Source: an uncultured Prevotellaceae bacterium | GTDB lineage: Bacteria > Bacteroidota > Bacteroidia > Bacteroidales > Bacteroidaceae | Direction of reading: 5' to 3' | Assembly: GCA_947169115.1 (NCBI GenBank) | Contig: CAMVOK010000003.1 | Span: forward strand, 1-64,000 | Length of the DNA: 64,000 bases | In this document: positions 45,955 to 54,936 of the stretch, piece by piece | Numbering within the stretch: the first letter of the stretch is position 1 | Layout of the letters: every line of letters starts with the position of its first letter | Notes under the pieces: generated by a model | What the model saw: the letters and a program-made list of their open reading frames with translations, nothing else | What the model was told of the DNA's origin: nothing | Databases searched by the model: none | Translations under genes and position numbers: made by a program

Positions 45955-46965
45955 ATGAATAAGTTTTTTCTCTCGATTCTTGGGAAGGGTGTGGGTATGG
46001 CGTTTTCTATATTGTTAGTCGCCTGTAGTGAGGACAAACCGCGTTTGGCAGAATCGAAGGGTCAGCCTGCAGAATTATTGGTAGTTTTGCCTGCGAATTT
46101 GTTGAATACCGATGTGGCAGATACGTTGCAGACCATCGTTGATTGCGATGCTCCGGGACTGGGTTCATCGGAACGCATATTCCGAACCATGACTATTGGA
46201 GAGGCTGGTTATGAGAAGGTGTATAAACTGATGCATAGTCAACTACATTTGGAGATAGACCCAAGTCAGAAAGAACCTGCCATGGGCGTAGCCTATGATG
46301 TTTATGCCACTCCGCAATTGCAGATTATGGTTCGTGGAGCTTCGCAAGAGGCTCTTGGTCGGTATCTAAGTCAGCATCGCGAACGAATACAGCGTTTGCT
46401 GCTTGACTTCCAACTTGACCGTTATGCCAGATTGTTAGAAAAAAAATATAGCAAGAAAGTCCGTGACGATTTGCGGAAGATGGGCTATGATGTATGTGTG
46501 CCGCCAGACATCGCTTCGACCAAACCAGGCAAGGACTTTTTGTGGAGTTCATCGAACCGAGGGGGAGACAAGGACATCAATTTCGTGTTTTATTCCTACC
46601 CCTGGCAGGGAGAAGATATTGCCGACACGGCTTTGTTTGTCCGGAAACGTGACTCCGTCATGCAAAAGAATATTCCTGGTAGCCAACCCGACCAGTGGAT
46701 GATAACTACCCGTGGCGAACAAGGTTTGCCTGTGCTATGGCCTGCTTTTCGTAAAATAGGGGGTAAGCCGCAGTTCGAGATTCGTGGCTTGTGGGAGATG
46801 AAAAACGGGTTCATGGGTGGTCCCTTTGTATCTCTGGTTACGGTGGATTCTGCGGCATCGCGTGTAGTGGTGGCAGAAGGATTCGTGTTTTCGCCCAATT
46901 CTTCGAAGCGTGACCTGCTACGTTCCGTGGAGGCAGGACTGAGGACATTGAAAAAAGTAAAATAA
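45955..46965 (+). CDS. DUF4837 lipoprotein
   Basis: A 336-residue lipoprotein. The lipobox LLVAC places the acylated cysteine near residue 25, followed by SEDKPR, so the protein is probably anchored in a membrane. The rest matches the Bacteroidetes family DUF4837 (ELLVVLP near the start; FLWSSSNRG in the middle; WPAFRKIGGKPQFEIRGLWE late). Function is unknown. It lies 25 bases after the macroglobulin gene and 23-47 bases before the DUF1573 gene on the same strand, and may act with the former. Confidence 0.85.
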   Translation: MNKFFLSILGKGVGMAFSILLVACSEDKPRLAESKGQPAELLVVLPANLLNTDVADTLQTIVDCDAPGLGSSERIFRTMTIGEAGYEKVYKLMHSQLHLEIDPSQKEPAMGVAYDVYATPQLQIMVRGASQEALGRYLSQHRERIQRLLLDFQLDRYARLLEKKYSKKVRDDLRKMGYDVCVPPDIASTKPGKDFLWSSSNRGGDKDINFVFYSYPWQGEDIADTALFVRKRDSVMQKNIPGSQPDQWMITTRGEQGLPVLWPAFRKIGGKPQFEIRGLWEMKNGFMGGPFVSLVTVDSAASRVVVAEGFVFSPNSSKRDLLRSVEAGLRTLKKVK

Positions 46966-47012
46966 TGGCTGTAAATGTTTCGTAATAGATGAAATTCCAC
47001 TATATTTGTAAC

Positions 47013-48101
47013 ATGAAAGAAAAAATATCTGCATTCCTTTTCTCCTTGTTGTTCCCTCTTTTGATGATGGCACAGCCTCGTTTCGTGGCTGAGACACCGA
47101 TTCAGAAGATAGGGGAACTCATGTTTATGAACCCCAAGACCGTGACGTTTGCTTTCACGAACAAAGGTAATCAACCTTTGGTGATAACCGAGGTGCATCC
47201 CTCCTGTGGATGTATCAAGGTTGCTTATCCAGAACGGGCGATTTTATCGGGAAAGTCGGGAACAATCACTGCTACCTACGATGCCCGTATGATGGGGACG
47301 TTCTATCGTGAACTGGCTGTTTATACGAATGCACAGGAGGAACCTTACTATCTGAGTTTCCAGGGTAGGGTGGTGGAGACTGCGCTTGACTATGACGGCG
47401 ATTTCCCGATCGACCTTGGCAATGTGCGTATGAATGTCAACTACGTGGAGTTTGATGATGTGAACAAGGGAGACAAGCCTGTGGCGGAACTACAAGTGGC
47501 AAATTTGGAACATGGGCCATACACGCCCCAGTTGATGCACCTGCCTAATTATCTGAAAGCAGAATATCTGCCAGAAACCATACAGCCAGGTAGGGTGGGC
47601 AAGATAAGGCTGACCTTGGAGAGCGAGAAACTCTATATGGATGGTTTGAATCAGACGAGTATCTATCTTGCCCGTTACATGGGCGATAAGGTGAGTGAGA
47701 AAAACGAAATCGTAGTGTCGGCAGTGCTGTTGCCGGCCTTCCGCAACCTCACTGCGGATAAACTGGAAACGGCTCCACGTATCGTACTCATGGATGGTGA
47801 TGAAATGATAAAGGATGAGGTGACCATGGTGATGGGGAAAAAGAAGAAGGTGACAAAGACCATCAATGTGACGAACATCGGCGAGGAGATGCTTACAATA
47901 AGTACAGTGCAGGTATTTAACCATGCCATGACGATAAGTTTGGGCGACAGGAACATACCTCCTCATGGAACAACGAAACTAAAGATTACGTTGGATGCCT
48001 CGGCACAGGCGAAGGCAAAGAACGGTCCACGCCTATTGCTGATCAGTAATGACCCGCGTCAGGCGAAGATTGTGCTGGATTTGAATGTAGAAGAGGAATA
48101 A
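47013..48101 (+). CDS. DUF1573 exported protein
   Basis: A 362-residue exported protein of the DUF1573 group, with Ig-like beta domains similar to ASH/MSP domains. It has a signal peptide ending LLMMA before QPRFV, then FTNKGNQPLVITEVHPSCGC and the repeated form TNIGEEMLTISTV, which match the family. The Cys-Gly-Cys of PSCGC is the conserved motif. A longer start at 46989 is in frame. TATATTTG at 47001-47008 looks like a -7 box but sits too close to the ATG at 47013, so it may be chance. Function unknown. Confidence 0.82.
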   Translation: MKEKISAFLFSLLFPLLMMAQPRFVAETPIQKIGELMFMNPKTVTFAFTNKGNQPLVITEVHPSCGCIKVAYPERAILSGKSGTITATYDARMMGTFYRELAVYTNAQEEPYYLSFQGRVVETALDYDGDFPIDLGNVRMNVNYVEFDDVNKGDKPVAELQVANLEHGPYTPQLMHLPNYLKAEYLPETIQPGRVGKIRLTLESEKLYMDGLNQTSIYLARYMGDKVSEKNEIVVSAVLLPAFRNLTADKLETAPRIVLMDGDEMIKDEVTMVMGKKKKVTKTINVTNIGEEMLTISTVQVFNHAMTISLGDRNIPPHGTTKLKITLDASAQAKAKNGPRLLLISNDPRQAKIVLDLNVEEE

Positions 48102-48108
48102 GTAGTAA

Positions 48109-48150
48109 TCAATATTAATATAGTATCTATAGTCACTATAGTAACTATAA
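48109..48150. promoter_or_regulatory. Palindrome and nine-base repeats before meaB
   Basis: The palindrome CTATAGTCACTATAG (48127-48141) lies in a stretch of four nine-base units of the type CTATAGTCA and CTATAGTAA. It ends 14 bases before the ATG and could be a protein-binding site. Confidence 0.4.
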
Positions 48151-48163
48151 AAATAAGACAATA

Positions 48164-49261
48164 ATGAAACATCCGGAAAATAGCGAAGAATATAAGGGTT
48201 TAACCGTAAACAGTGGTGTGGGACCTGTCTCTATTGTCAACCCCTATCTGAAACGGGGGCGTTTTGCCCGTCGCCGTCTTACGGCTGGTGACTATGTAGA
48301 AGGGATATTGAAAGGAGATTCGGCCATATTAGGACAGGCTGTGACTTTGGTGGAGAGTACCAATCCAGAGCATCAGATTGTGGCTCAAGAGGTTATAGAG
48401 AAATGTCTGCCCCATAGCGGAAACTCCGTTCGCGTAGGTATCAGTGGTGTTCCAGGGGCTGGAAAGAGTACGAGTATCGATGAGTTTGGCATACATGTCC
48501 TGAAAGAACATGGAGGCAAACTGGCCGTGCTTGCCATTGACCCAAGTTCGGAAAGGACGAAGGGCAGTATTTTGGGCGATAAGACACGTATGGAGAAACT
48601 CTCCGTACATCCCGATTCTTTTATCCGCCCCAGTCCCTCGGCTGGTTCGCTGGGTGGCGTGGCTCGTAAAACACGTGAGACCATTATTCTGTGTGAGGCT
48701 GCCGGATACGACAAAATATTTGTGGAAACCGTGGGAGTGGGGCAGAGCGAGACCGCTTGTCATTCGATGGTGGATTTCTTCCTGCTCATCCAGTTGGCAG
48801 GTACGGGCGATGAATTACAGGGCATCAAGCGTGGTATCATGGAGATGGCCGATGGCATTGTCATAAACAAGTGTGACGGAAACAACGTCGAGAAGTGCCA
48901 GTTGGCTGCCACGCATTTTCGCAATGCTCTGCATCTGTTTCCTGCCACAGATAGCGGATGGATGCCCAAGGTACTCTGCTATAGCGGTTTCTATGGAATA
49001 GGGATTAAGGAAATCTGGGATATGGTGTATGAGTACGTTGATTTCGTAAAGAAGAACGGTTATTTCAATTATCGACGTAACGAACAAGCCAAGTACTGGA
49101 TGTATGAGAGTATAAACGAACAACTGCGCAACAACTTCTACCAGAATCCTACCATTGAGGACATGCTGAAGTTGTCGGAACAAAGTGTGCTGAAGGGTGA
49201 GAAAACCTCATTCGTGGCAGCCAAGCAGCTGCTCGATACGTATTTTGCACTCCTCCATTAA
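48164..49261 (+). CDS. meaB: MeaB-type G-protein chaperone of methylmalonyl-CoA mutase
   Basis: GTPase that protects and reloads methylmalonyl-CoA mutase, part of the succinate-propionate route in Bacteroidetes. The 365-residue product has Walker A GVPGAGKST (about 89-97), the switch sequence ETVGVGQSE and the base motif NKCDG. The first 60 residues (LTAGDYVEGILKGD) match the family. The mutase genes are not in the window. Its last 54 bases overlap the end of ispH on the other strand. Confidence 0.93.
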   Translation: MKHPENSEEYKGLTVNSGVGPVSIVNPYLKRGRFARRRLTAGDYVEGILKGDSAILGQAVTLVESTNPEHQIVAQEVIEKCLPHSGNSVRVGISGVPGAGKSTSIDEFGIHVLKEHGGKLAVLAIDPSSERTKGSILGDKTRMEKLSVHPDSFIRPSPSAGSLGGVARKTRETIILCEAAGYDKIFVETVGVGQSETACHSMVDFFLLIQLAGTGDELQGIKRGIMEMADGIVINKCDGNNVEKCQLAATHFRNALHLFPATDSGWMPKVLCYSGFYGIGIKEIWDMVYEYVDFVKKNGYFNYRRNEQAKYWMYESINEQLRNNFYQNPTIEDMLKLSEQSVLKGEKTSFVAAKQLLDTYFALLH

Positions 49262-50083
49262 CCATTTGGGAGTGCTTGTTGCTCCGCATATACCTATGGA
49301 CTGACAGTCTGACAGCCAACGGGAGTCAATCTCGTTGGCTGCATCTATCATATAGCTATGGGGGTTGATGCTACGACATTCGTTGTAAAGTACACGACCA
49401 TTGCTCGATTTCTTGCCACATACGAAGAGTATGACATCGTGGCGTGAGGCAAACTCACGAATGTGTGGCATACGGTTGGCCACCTGTCGGCAAATGGTGT
49501 CGTAGTACTTGAAGGTGGCTGTGGGGGCAATGTGGTTTTCGATGTATTCTACGATACGGCGGAATTCATCGAGAGGTTTGGTGGTTTGACTGTAGAGGTA
49601 TATGTCGCGACTGAAATCCAAACGCTCCACATCTTCCTCTTTTTCGATGACAATGGCTGTACCTTCGGTCTGTCCGACTAATCCTAAGACCTCGGCATGT
49701 CCGTTCTTTCCGAAAATGACAATCTGCTTGTTATGTTCAGGGTCGGAATCGTATTCCCGTTTAATGCGTTCCTGCAAATGGAGCACTACGGGACAAGTGG
49801 CATCGATAATCTCAATGTGATTCTTCTGGGCTTGGCTGTAGGTCTGTGGGGGTTCGCCATGGGCACGGAGAAGTACAGTGGCATTGTGCAACTTAGCATA
49901 CTCCTCGTGGCCGATGGTGATAAGCCCTAATTTCTGGAGACGGGCGCATTCCATACTGTTGTGTACGATGTCGCCCAAACAATACAAAGTCTCGGTATTG
50001 CCCTGTAGCACCTCTTCAGCCTTGCCTATGGCTCGTGTCACGCCAAAGCAAAAGCCACTGCCCGTGTCAATCTCAATCTTCAC
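49208..50083 (-). CDS. ispH: 4-hydroxy-3-methylbut-2-enyl diphosphate reductase
   Basis: Iron-sulfur enzyme of the last MEP step, giving IPP and DMAPP. The 291-residue product has the three cluster cysteines in GFCFGV (Cys12), ATCPVV (about Cys96) and CGATSTP (about Cys272) and the catalytic ending with histidine residues of the family in LLRAHGEPP and NGHAEV. It follows cmk and porQ on the same strand with a three-base gap. Its end overlaps meaB tail to tail by 54 bases. Confidence 0.95.
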   Translation of the reverse strand: MKIEIDTGSGFCFGVTRAIGKAEEVLQGNTETLYCLGDIVHNSMECARLQKLGLITIGHEEYAKLHNATVLLRAHGEPPQTYSQAQKNHIEIIDATCPVVLHLQERIKREYDSDPEHNKQIVIFGKNGHAEVLGLVGQTEGTAIVIEKEEDVERLDFSRDIYLYSQTTKPLDEFRRIVEYIENHIAPTATFKYYDTICRQVANRMPHIREFASRHDVILFVCGKKSSNGRVLYNECRSINPHSYMIDAANEIDSRWLSDCQSIGICGATSTPKWLMEECKIRIEQLLGCHE

Positions 50084-50086
50084 CTT

Positions 50087-50776
50087 TTATTTTTCAATTG
50101 CGTGCTGATAGGCACGAATGAGCCATTGTTTTTGTTCCTCGATGGTCATGTGGCTGTTGTCGAGCACCAAGGCATCTGCGGCCTGACAGAGAGGACTGAT
50201 TTCCCGATGGGTATCGATGTAGTCTCGTTCTTCTACATTGCGGAGAATGTCGGCCATATTGCAGCTCTCGCCTTTGGCTGTCAGTTCGTCATAACGACGT
50301 TGTGCACGGATTTCAGCACTGGCTGTAACAAAGATTTTCAGTTCTGCATTGGGGAAAACCGTTGTGCCAATGTCGCGCCCGTCCATGATGATTCCGCCTT
50401 CTTCTCCCATACGTTGCTGTTGGCGTACCATTTCTTCACGCACGAAACCCAACGCTGCGATGGGACTTACGTGGTTGCTGACTTCGAGGGTGCGGATGCG
50501 GTCTTCTACGCATTGTCCGTTGAGATAGGTGTCGGGGCGACCACGTTGTGGATTGAAATGGAAACTGATATTTATGTTGCCCATTTCTTGTTTCAACCTA
50601 TCTTCGTCAATCTTTCCTTCTTTTATTATACCCTGTTCCAGGGCATAGAGGGCAACTGTGCGATACATGGCTCCGCTGTCAACATATACATATCCGATTT
50701 CTTTAGCCAGGTCTTTGGCCATGGTGCTTTTTCCACATGAGGAGAAACCGTCAACGGCAATGGTAATTTTTTTCAT
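50087..50776 (-). CDS. cmk: Cytidylate kinase
   Basis: Phosphorylates CMP and dCMP. The 229-residue product has the P-loop [15 protein letters not shown] (about 10-24), the CMP site [11 protein letters not shown] (about 36-46) and [18 protein letters not shown] (about 140-158). The gene lies between porQ and ispH, an order common in Bacteroidetes. The gap to ispH is three bases. Confidence 0.96.
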   Translation of the reverse strand: MKKITIAVDGFSSCGKSTMAKDLAKEIGYVYVDSGAMYRTVALYALEQGIIKEGKIDEDRLKQEMGNINISFHFNPQRGRPDTYLNGQCVEDRIRTLEVSNHVSPIAALGFVREEMVRQQQRMGEEGGIIMDGRDIGTTVFPNAELKIFVTASAEIRAQRRYDELTAKGESCNMADILRNVEERDYIDTHREISPLCQAADALVLDNSHMTIEEQKQWLIRAYQHAIEK

Positions 50777-50811
50777 AGTATGAGATTTATTCTTTATACA
50801 AACTATATGAA

Positions 50812-51789
50812 TTATAGATTATACGATGCACTGAATGCCAGGGTGGGGGAACTGACATGGTATTTGGCGTAAGCCACTCCGAATTTTATCTTCTTGATGT
50901 TCAGACCGGCACCAAACGTAAGGCCCGCAGCATGGCTTGACCCGGCAGCTTTCATTTCGTATGCCCGTCGGAAGTTGAAACCGGCGGCAACGTAGAATTG
51001 GCTGATGGGGATGATGTCGATGCCAAGGTCGAAATGGTTGAAAAAGATACTACTGCCTTTGGGTGACTTGCTCACATGATAATAGTACTTCGATTTCCAC
51101 CGTGTCAGGTCAACCATGGTGATGTTGATGCGAATGGGAGCATGTCCCAAACCTTTGGATACGCCCAGTTGCAGGTTGAACGGCAGGCGTTCATGCTCGT
51201 TGCCAAATGCCTTTACCTGTCCACCCATGTTGGCGGCAACGGCAGATATGGAAAAATCTTTGTCCTCGTCGAAATAGTTCAGTCCCAGATCTACGGCCAG
51301 ACCACAGGAGGTATAGTCGGCATATTTCGAATATATGACTTTGCCAGTGGCTCCACCAACCCAGTGGTCACTGAGGTTGTAACTGTACATGCCACTGACG
51401 GCCATGTCCAAGGCTTTCATGCTACCGATAAATTCCCCGGTAACTGACGTTTCTTTCATGGAGCCATATCCCACAAACTGTACACCGGCTCCCCAGGTTC
51501 CTCGTTTTCCGGCAATGCGGGCAAAGGAAGCACTCCCTGTCTTGCTTCCACGCATGTAGGTCATGAAGTTCAGGTTCATGGAGTTGTTGCTTACGCTGGA
51601 AAGCAAGGCTGGATTTTGGAAAATAAGGGAAGGGTCGTCCTCAATAAGGGATATGTTCTGACCGCCAAGTGCAATGGCGTGCGAGGAGGTGGGAAGTTTC
51701 AGAAAATTAAAGACACTATTGCCTTCTTGCCCTTGTGCAACAAGGGAAAATAATATACCTATATATAAGAATGCAAACCTGTATCTCAT
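50812..51789 (-). CDS. porQ: Type IX secretion system protein PorQ
   Basis: A 325-residue exported beta-barrel of the PorV/PorQ type that works in the type IX secretion system at the outer membrane. The signal peptide ends LVAQG before QEGNS; then [20 protein letters not shown] and [14 protein letters not shown] (the family start) lead into the barrel. The ATG at 51789 is chosen because a -7 box lies at 51810-51817, so the in-frame ATG at 51807 would be at or before the RNA start. Its presence means that T9SS cargo can be expected; the large enzyme at 60695-64000 may be one. Confidence 0.88.
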   Translation of the reverse strand: MRYRFAFLYIGILFSLVAQGQEGNSVFNFLKLPTSSHAIALGGQNISLIEDDPSLIFQNPALLSSVSNNSMNLNFMTYMRGSKTGSASFARIAGKRGTWGAGVQFVGYGSMKETSVTGEFIGSMKALDMAVSGMYSYNLSDHWVGGATGKVIYSKYADYTSCGLAVDLGLNYFDEDKDFSISAVAANMGGQVKAFGNEHERLPFNLQLGVSKGLGHAPIRINITMVDLTRWKSKYYYHVSKSPKGSSIFFNHFDLGIDIIPISQFYVAAGFNFRRAYEMKAAGSSHAAGLTFGAGLNIKKIKFGVAYAKYHVSSPTLAFSASYNL

Positions 51790-51809
51790 AATTTTTCTGT
51801 TTTGCACCC

Positions 51810-51817
51810 CAAAGGTA
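51810..51817 (-). promoter_or_regulatory. -7 element of the porQ-cmk-ispH operon
   Basis: On the minus strand this is TACCTTTG, 20 bases before the ATG at 51789. The -33 region is not clear. Confidence 0.6.
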
Positions 51818-51945
51818 CGCTTTTTTTGAATGATTACCTTATCTTTAACGTCAAAAGTCTCCTAAAAGTTGTAAAGAAAAGGTAAAAATATGCTAAATGA
51901 TAAAAAAAAATACCCCAAGAGCGGTCGTAAATGAAAAAAATGTGT

Positions 51946-51953
51946 TACATTTG
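51946..51953 (+). promoter_or_regulatory. -7 element of tonB
   Basis: TACATTTG, in an A-rich stretch. It excludes the ATG at 51931 as start. ATGs at 51964 and 51991 remain. Confidence 0.6.
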
Positions 51954-51990
51954 TTGCCGAAGTATGAAAAAAAACAAAAAAATAATCTAT

Positions 51991-52707
51991 ATGGAAAACG
52001 TAGAAAACAAAACAATCAATGATGAACTCGAGAATCAGTCATGGACCAGTATGCTGATTGGCTATGTGCTCGTATTGGCTGCTATGTTCGTAGCTTTTGA
52101 GTGGACTCAGCGCGAGATTAAAATTGACGAGAGTAACGAGCCTATCTATGATATGGCCGTTGAGGAAGACATGATTCCTATCACCAAGCAGGAACAACCC
52201 ATGCAGGCTCCTCCTCCACAGGCTGCTCCTATGACGCCTGAGATCCTCGACCTTGTGGACAACCAAGAAGAGATTCCCGAAGAGGAAATCCAGACCACTG
52301 AGGAAGTAAACCAGAGTATTGTCTCTGTAGTTGGTACCGGTGCTCCTACCGCTGTGGTTGCCGGTCCTCCAGCTCCTGTAGTGGAAGAGGTTGACGATGA
52401 CCGCATTCTTGACGTGCCCGAAGAGAGTGCTGAGTTCCCCGGTGACGTATATGCTTGGCTGAACAAGAATATCAAGTATCCTTCTGTTTGTCAGGAGCAG
52501 GGTATTCAGGGACGTGTCAGTGTGCAGTTCGTTATCAACAAGGACGGTTCTATCGTTGACGTTAAGGTGCTTCGCTCTCCCGACGCTCATCTCTCTGCTG
52601 AGGCAGAGCGCGTGGTGAAGTCGATGCCGCGATGGAAGCCTGCTCGTCAGGGTAACAAGCCCGTACGTATGCGTTACGTGCTCCCCGTTATGTTCCGCTT
52701 GAGCTAA
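51991..52707 (+). CDS. tonB: TonB energy transducer
   Basis: Transfers proton-motive energy from ExbB-ExbD to outer-membrane receptors. The 238-residue product has a membrane helix (SMLIGYVLVLAAMFVAFEW, about 18-36), a Pro/Glu-rich periplasmic linker (PMQAPPPQAAP and VAGPPAPVVEEVDDD) and the C-terminal TonB domain (YPSVCQEQGIQGRVSVQFVI, then PRWKPARQGNKPVRMRYVLP). The start at 51991 (MENVENKTIND) suits the family; 51964 is in frame. A UUCG-loop terminator follows. exbB and two exbD genes lie 2.2 kb further on. Confidence 0.9.
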   Translation: MENVENKTINDELENQSWTSMLIGYVLVLAAMFVAFEWTQREIKIDESNEPIYDMAVEEDMIPITKQEQPMQAPPPQAAPMTPEILDLVDNQEEIPEEEIQTTEEVNQSIVSVVGTGAPTAVVAGPPAPVVEEVDDDRILDVPEESAEFPGDVYAWLNKNIKYPSVCQEQGIQGRVSVQFVINKDGSIVDVKVLRSPDAHLSAEAERVVKSMPRWKPARQGNKPVRMRYVLPVMFRLS

Positions 52708-52740
52708 TTTCATAGTAAAGTAATAAATAAAGGTAGAAGG

Positions 52741-52770
52741 AAGGCTGTCGGCTTCGGCCGGCAGTCTTTT
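52741..52770 (+). terminator. Intrinsic terminator after tonB
   Basis: A stem of 12 pairs (52741-52752 with 52757-52768, two G-T pairs) with the tetraloop TTCG, followed by Ts. Confidence 0.85.
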
Positions 52771-52806
52771 CTTATTCTCCAGTCAGACCCTATAAATATA
52801 TATATT

Positions 52807-53781
52807 GTGTATTCAAGTAGTGATATTTTGCAAAAAGTGAATGCTGCTTTGGCGGCATTGCCATACGAACGTACCCCTCAAGGACTATATGAGCCAGTGA
52901 AGTATGTGCTTTCGCTGGGGGGGAAACGCATACGTCCCGTCTTGATGCTGATGGGATATAACCTTTATCGCGAAGATATTGACCGCATCATGATGCCTGC
53001 GCTGGGCTTGGAGACTTACCATAACTATACTTTGCTGCATGACGACCTGATGGATAGGGCTGACGTGCGTCGAGGACATCCGACCGTGCATAAGAAATGG
53101 AATGAGAATGCGGCTATCTTGAGTGGGGATTCCATGCTGGTGCTTGCTTACCAACGAATGCAACAGTGTGAAGCCACACTTATGCCCCAGGTCATGAGCA
53201 TGTTTACGGAGACTGCACTTGAGATTGGTGAAGGACAGCAATATGACATTGAGTTTGAAACACGCAACGATGTAACGGAGGAGGAATACATAGAGATGAT
53301 TCGTCTGAAAACTTCCGTACTCCTGGCCTGTGCGCTGAAAATCGGGGCAATCCTTGCCGGTGCTCCAGCTTCGGATGCTGATGCTTTGTATGATTTCGGA
53401 GAGAAGGTCGGACTGGCTTTCCAGTTGCAGGACGACTATCTTGATGTTTATGGCGATTTTAAAGTTTTCGGAAAACGTATAGGGGGTGACATTCTATGCA
53501 ACAAGAAAACATATATGCTCATCAACGCACAGTTGCGTGCCAATGCCGAACAGCGTGCGGAACTGGAACGTTGGCTGTCGGCCACGGATTACGACGAGGA
53601 AGAGAAGATACAGGCCGTCACACGTCTGTATGACGAAATAGGCATTCCCAAAGTGGCCCGGGATAAAATAGAATACTATTATATGCAGGCCGAAAAGAGT
53701 CTGGCGCGTGTGGCATTACCGGATGAACGGAAGTCTCTTTTGTGGGAGTACGCGTGTCAGATGCTTAACCGCCAAAGTTAA
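52807..53781 (+). CDS. Polyprenyl diphosphate synthase
   Basis: Makes short isoprenoid chains from IPP and DMAPP. The 324-residue product has the two aspartate-rich motifs HDDLMDRADVRRG (about 79-91) and QLQDDYLDVYGD (about 207-218), with the lysine and arginine of LGGKRIRPVLML near residue 38. The start is a GTG at 52807; no ATG upstream fits. Chain length cannot be set from the sequence alone. It lies after tonB and before tatD. Confidence 0.9.
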   Translation: MYSSSDILQKVNAALAALPYERTPQGLYEPVKYVLSLGGKRIRPVLMLMGYNLYREDIDRIMMPALGLETYHNYTLLHDDLMDRADVRRGHPTVHKKWNENAAILSGDSMLVLAYQRMQQCEATLMPQVMSMFTETALEIGEGQQYDIEFETRNDVTEEEYIEMIRLKTSVLLACALKIGAILAGAPASDADALYDFGEKVGLAFQLQDDYLDVYGDFKVFGKRIGGDILCNKKTYMLINAQLRANAEQRAELERWLSATDYDEEEKIQAVTRLYDEIGIPKVARDKIEYYYMQAEKSLARVALPDERKSLLWEYACQMLNRQS

Positions 53782-53812
53782 TTTACCTCTCACATCTTGC
53801 TCCGTAAACTAC

Positions 53813-53884
53813 GCAAGCGTAGCCCTAATGGGCGTCCGATTACTCACTTCTCACTTCTCACCTCTCACTTCTCACTTCTCACTT
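53813..53884. repeat. Structured module plus heptad array before tatD
   Basis: Positions 53813-53842 repeat the inner module of the element at 39175-39349: GCAAGCGTAGCCC, then CGTCCGATTA. Directly after it, 53843-53884 is an array of six CTCACTT or CTCACCT units that ends at the tatD ATG. Confidence 0.8.
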
Positions 53885-54661
53885 ATGATAGATACGCATA
53901 GCCATATTTACGGCCTCGAATTTGATACAGACCGAGATGAGGTCGTGGGACGTGCGCGAGAGGCTGGGGTGGAAGCGATATTCTTGCCAAACATTAATGC
54001 TGAGACCATCCAGCCCATGCTCCAATTATGTGGGCAATATCCTGGCTATTGTTTCCCAATGATGGGATTGCATCCCGAGGACGTGAAGGAGGATTTTTCC
54101 TCTGTACTCGCCCGTATGCATGAAATATTGCTTCAAACTCCAACTCCTTATATCGCAATCGGTGAGGTGGGACTTGACTTTTATTGGGATGAAACCTATC
54201 GGGAACAGCAACTTGAGGCATTTGAGTCGCAGATTTGCTGGGTGCGTGATTTGTCTCTGCCTGTAGTCATTCATAGCCGAAATGCACATCGTGAATTGCT
54301 TGAAGTGATGGAACGTCATCGTTCGGACGGACTCACGGGTATATTCCATTGTTTCGGTGGTACGTTGGAAGAAGCTCGAGAACTCCTTTCTTTTCCTGGT
54401 TTTGTCCTGGGCATTGGAGGTATATTGACTTATAAGAAATCGACGTTGCCAGAGGTCCTGCGTGAGGTCCCTATGGAACGTGTGGTGGTGGAGACGGATG
54501 CCCCATATCTTTCGCCAGTTCCGTATCGTGGCAAACGTAATGAAAGTGCCTATGTCGTCTATACGTTGCAACGTCTGGCTGAGGTCTATGGGTGTACTCC
54601 GACAGAGATGGAGGAAATGACGAATAAAAACGTCAAACGTATCTTCAATCTCGGCAACTGA
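53885..54661 (+). CDS. tatD: TatD-family metal-dependent hydrolase (DNase)
   Basis: A 258-residue metal-dependent hydrolase, in E. coli a 3'-5' exonuclease. It has the first metal motif DTHSHIY (residues 3-9), GEVGLDFYWDE, HSRNAHRE, IFHCFGGT and the last aspartate in VVETDAPYLSPVPYRGKRNE. The ATG at 53885 directly follows the heptad array. Frames that begin further up (53708) overlap the prenyl synthase gene and are rejected. Confidence 0.92.
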   Translation: MIDTHSHIYGLEFDTDRDEVVGRAREAGVEAIFLPNINAETIQPMLQLCGQYPGYCFPMMGLHPEDVKEDFSSVLARMHEILLQTPTPYIAIGEVGLDFYWDETYREQQLEAFESQICWVRDLSLPVVIHSRNAHRELLEVMERHRSDGLTGIFHCFGGTLEEARELLSFPGFVLGIGGILTYKKSTLPEVLREVPMERVVVETDAPYLSPVPYRGKRNESAYVVYTLQRLAEVYGCTPTEMEEMTNKNVKRIFNLGN

Positions 54662-54793
54662 GGGTTAGAATGATATGAAAATAAAAAAAATATGTAATTT
54701 TATGGTTGAAAACCATGCTTAGTTCACATTTTTTTTGTAACTTGCACACCGAATAACGGTGTAGAGGGTAGAATATGCCCTAAAACCCGTTCT

Positions 54794-54881
54794 GGAGAGA
54801 TGCTCGAGTGGCTGAAGAGGCACGCCTGGAAAGCGTGTATACGTCAAAAGCGTATCCGGGGTTCGAATCCCCGTCTCTCCG
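54794..54881 (+). tRNA. tRNA-Ser (anticodon GGA)
   Basis: A class II tRNA. Acceptor GGAGAGA pairs with TCTCTCC (54874-54880); the anticodon stem CACGC pairs with GCGTG around CTGGAAA with the anticodon GGA at 54828-54830; the long variable arm is TATACGTCAAAAGCGTA; the T-arm has GGTTCGAATCC. Only CA of a CCA end follows. There is no terminator before exbB, 55 bases on. Confidence 0.96.
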
Positions 54882-54936
54882 CAGGAAGAAACTAGTAAAT
54901 AATAATAATTTTAACTAACTTAAAACACAAAAAACA

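Noticed and set aside
53708-53884. A 59-codon N-terminal extension of tatD
   Set aside because: It overlaps the prenyl synthase gene and translates the heptad array; the family start DTHSHIY follows the ATG at 53885.
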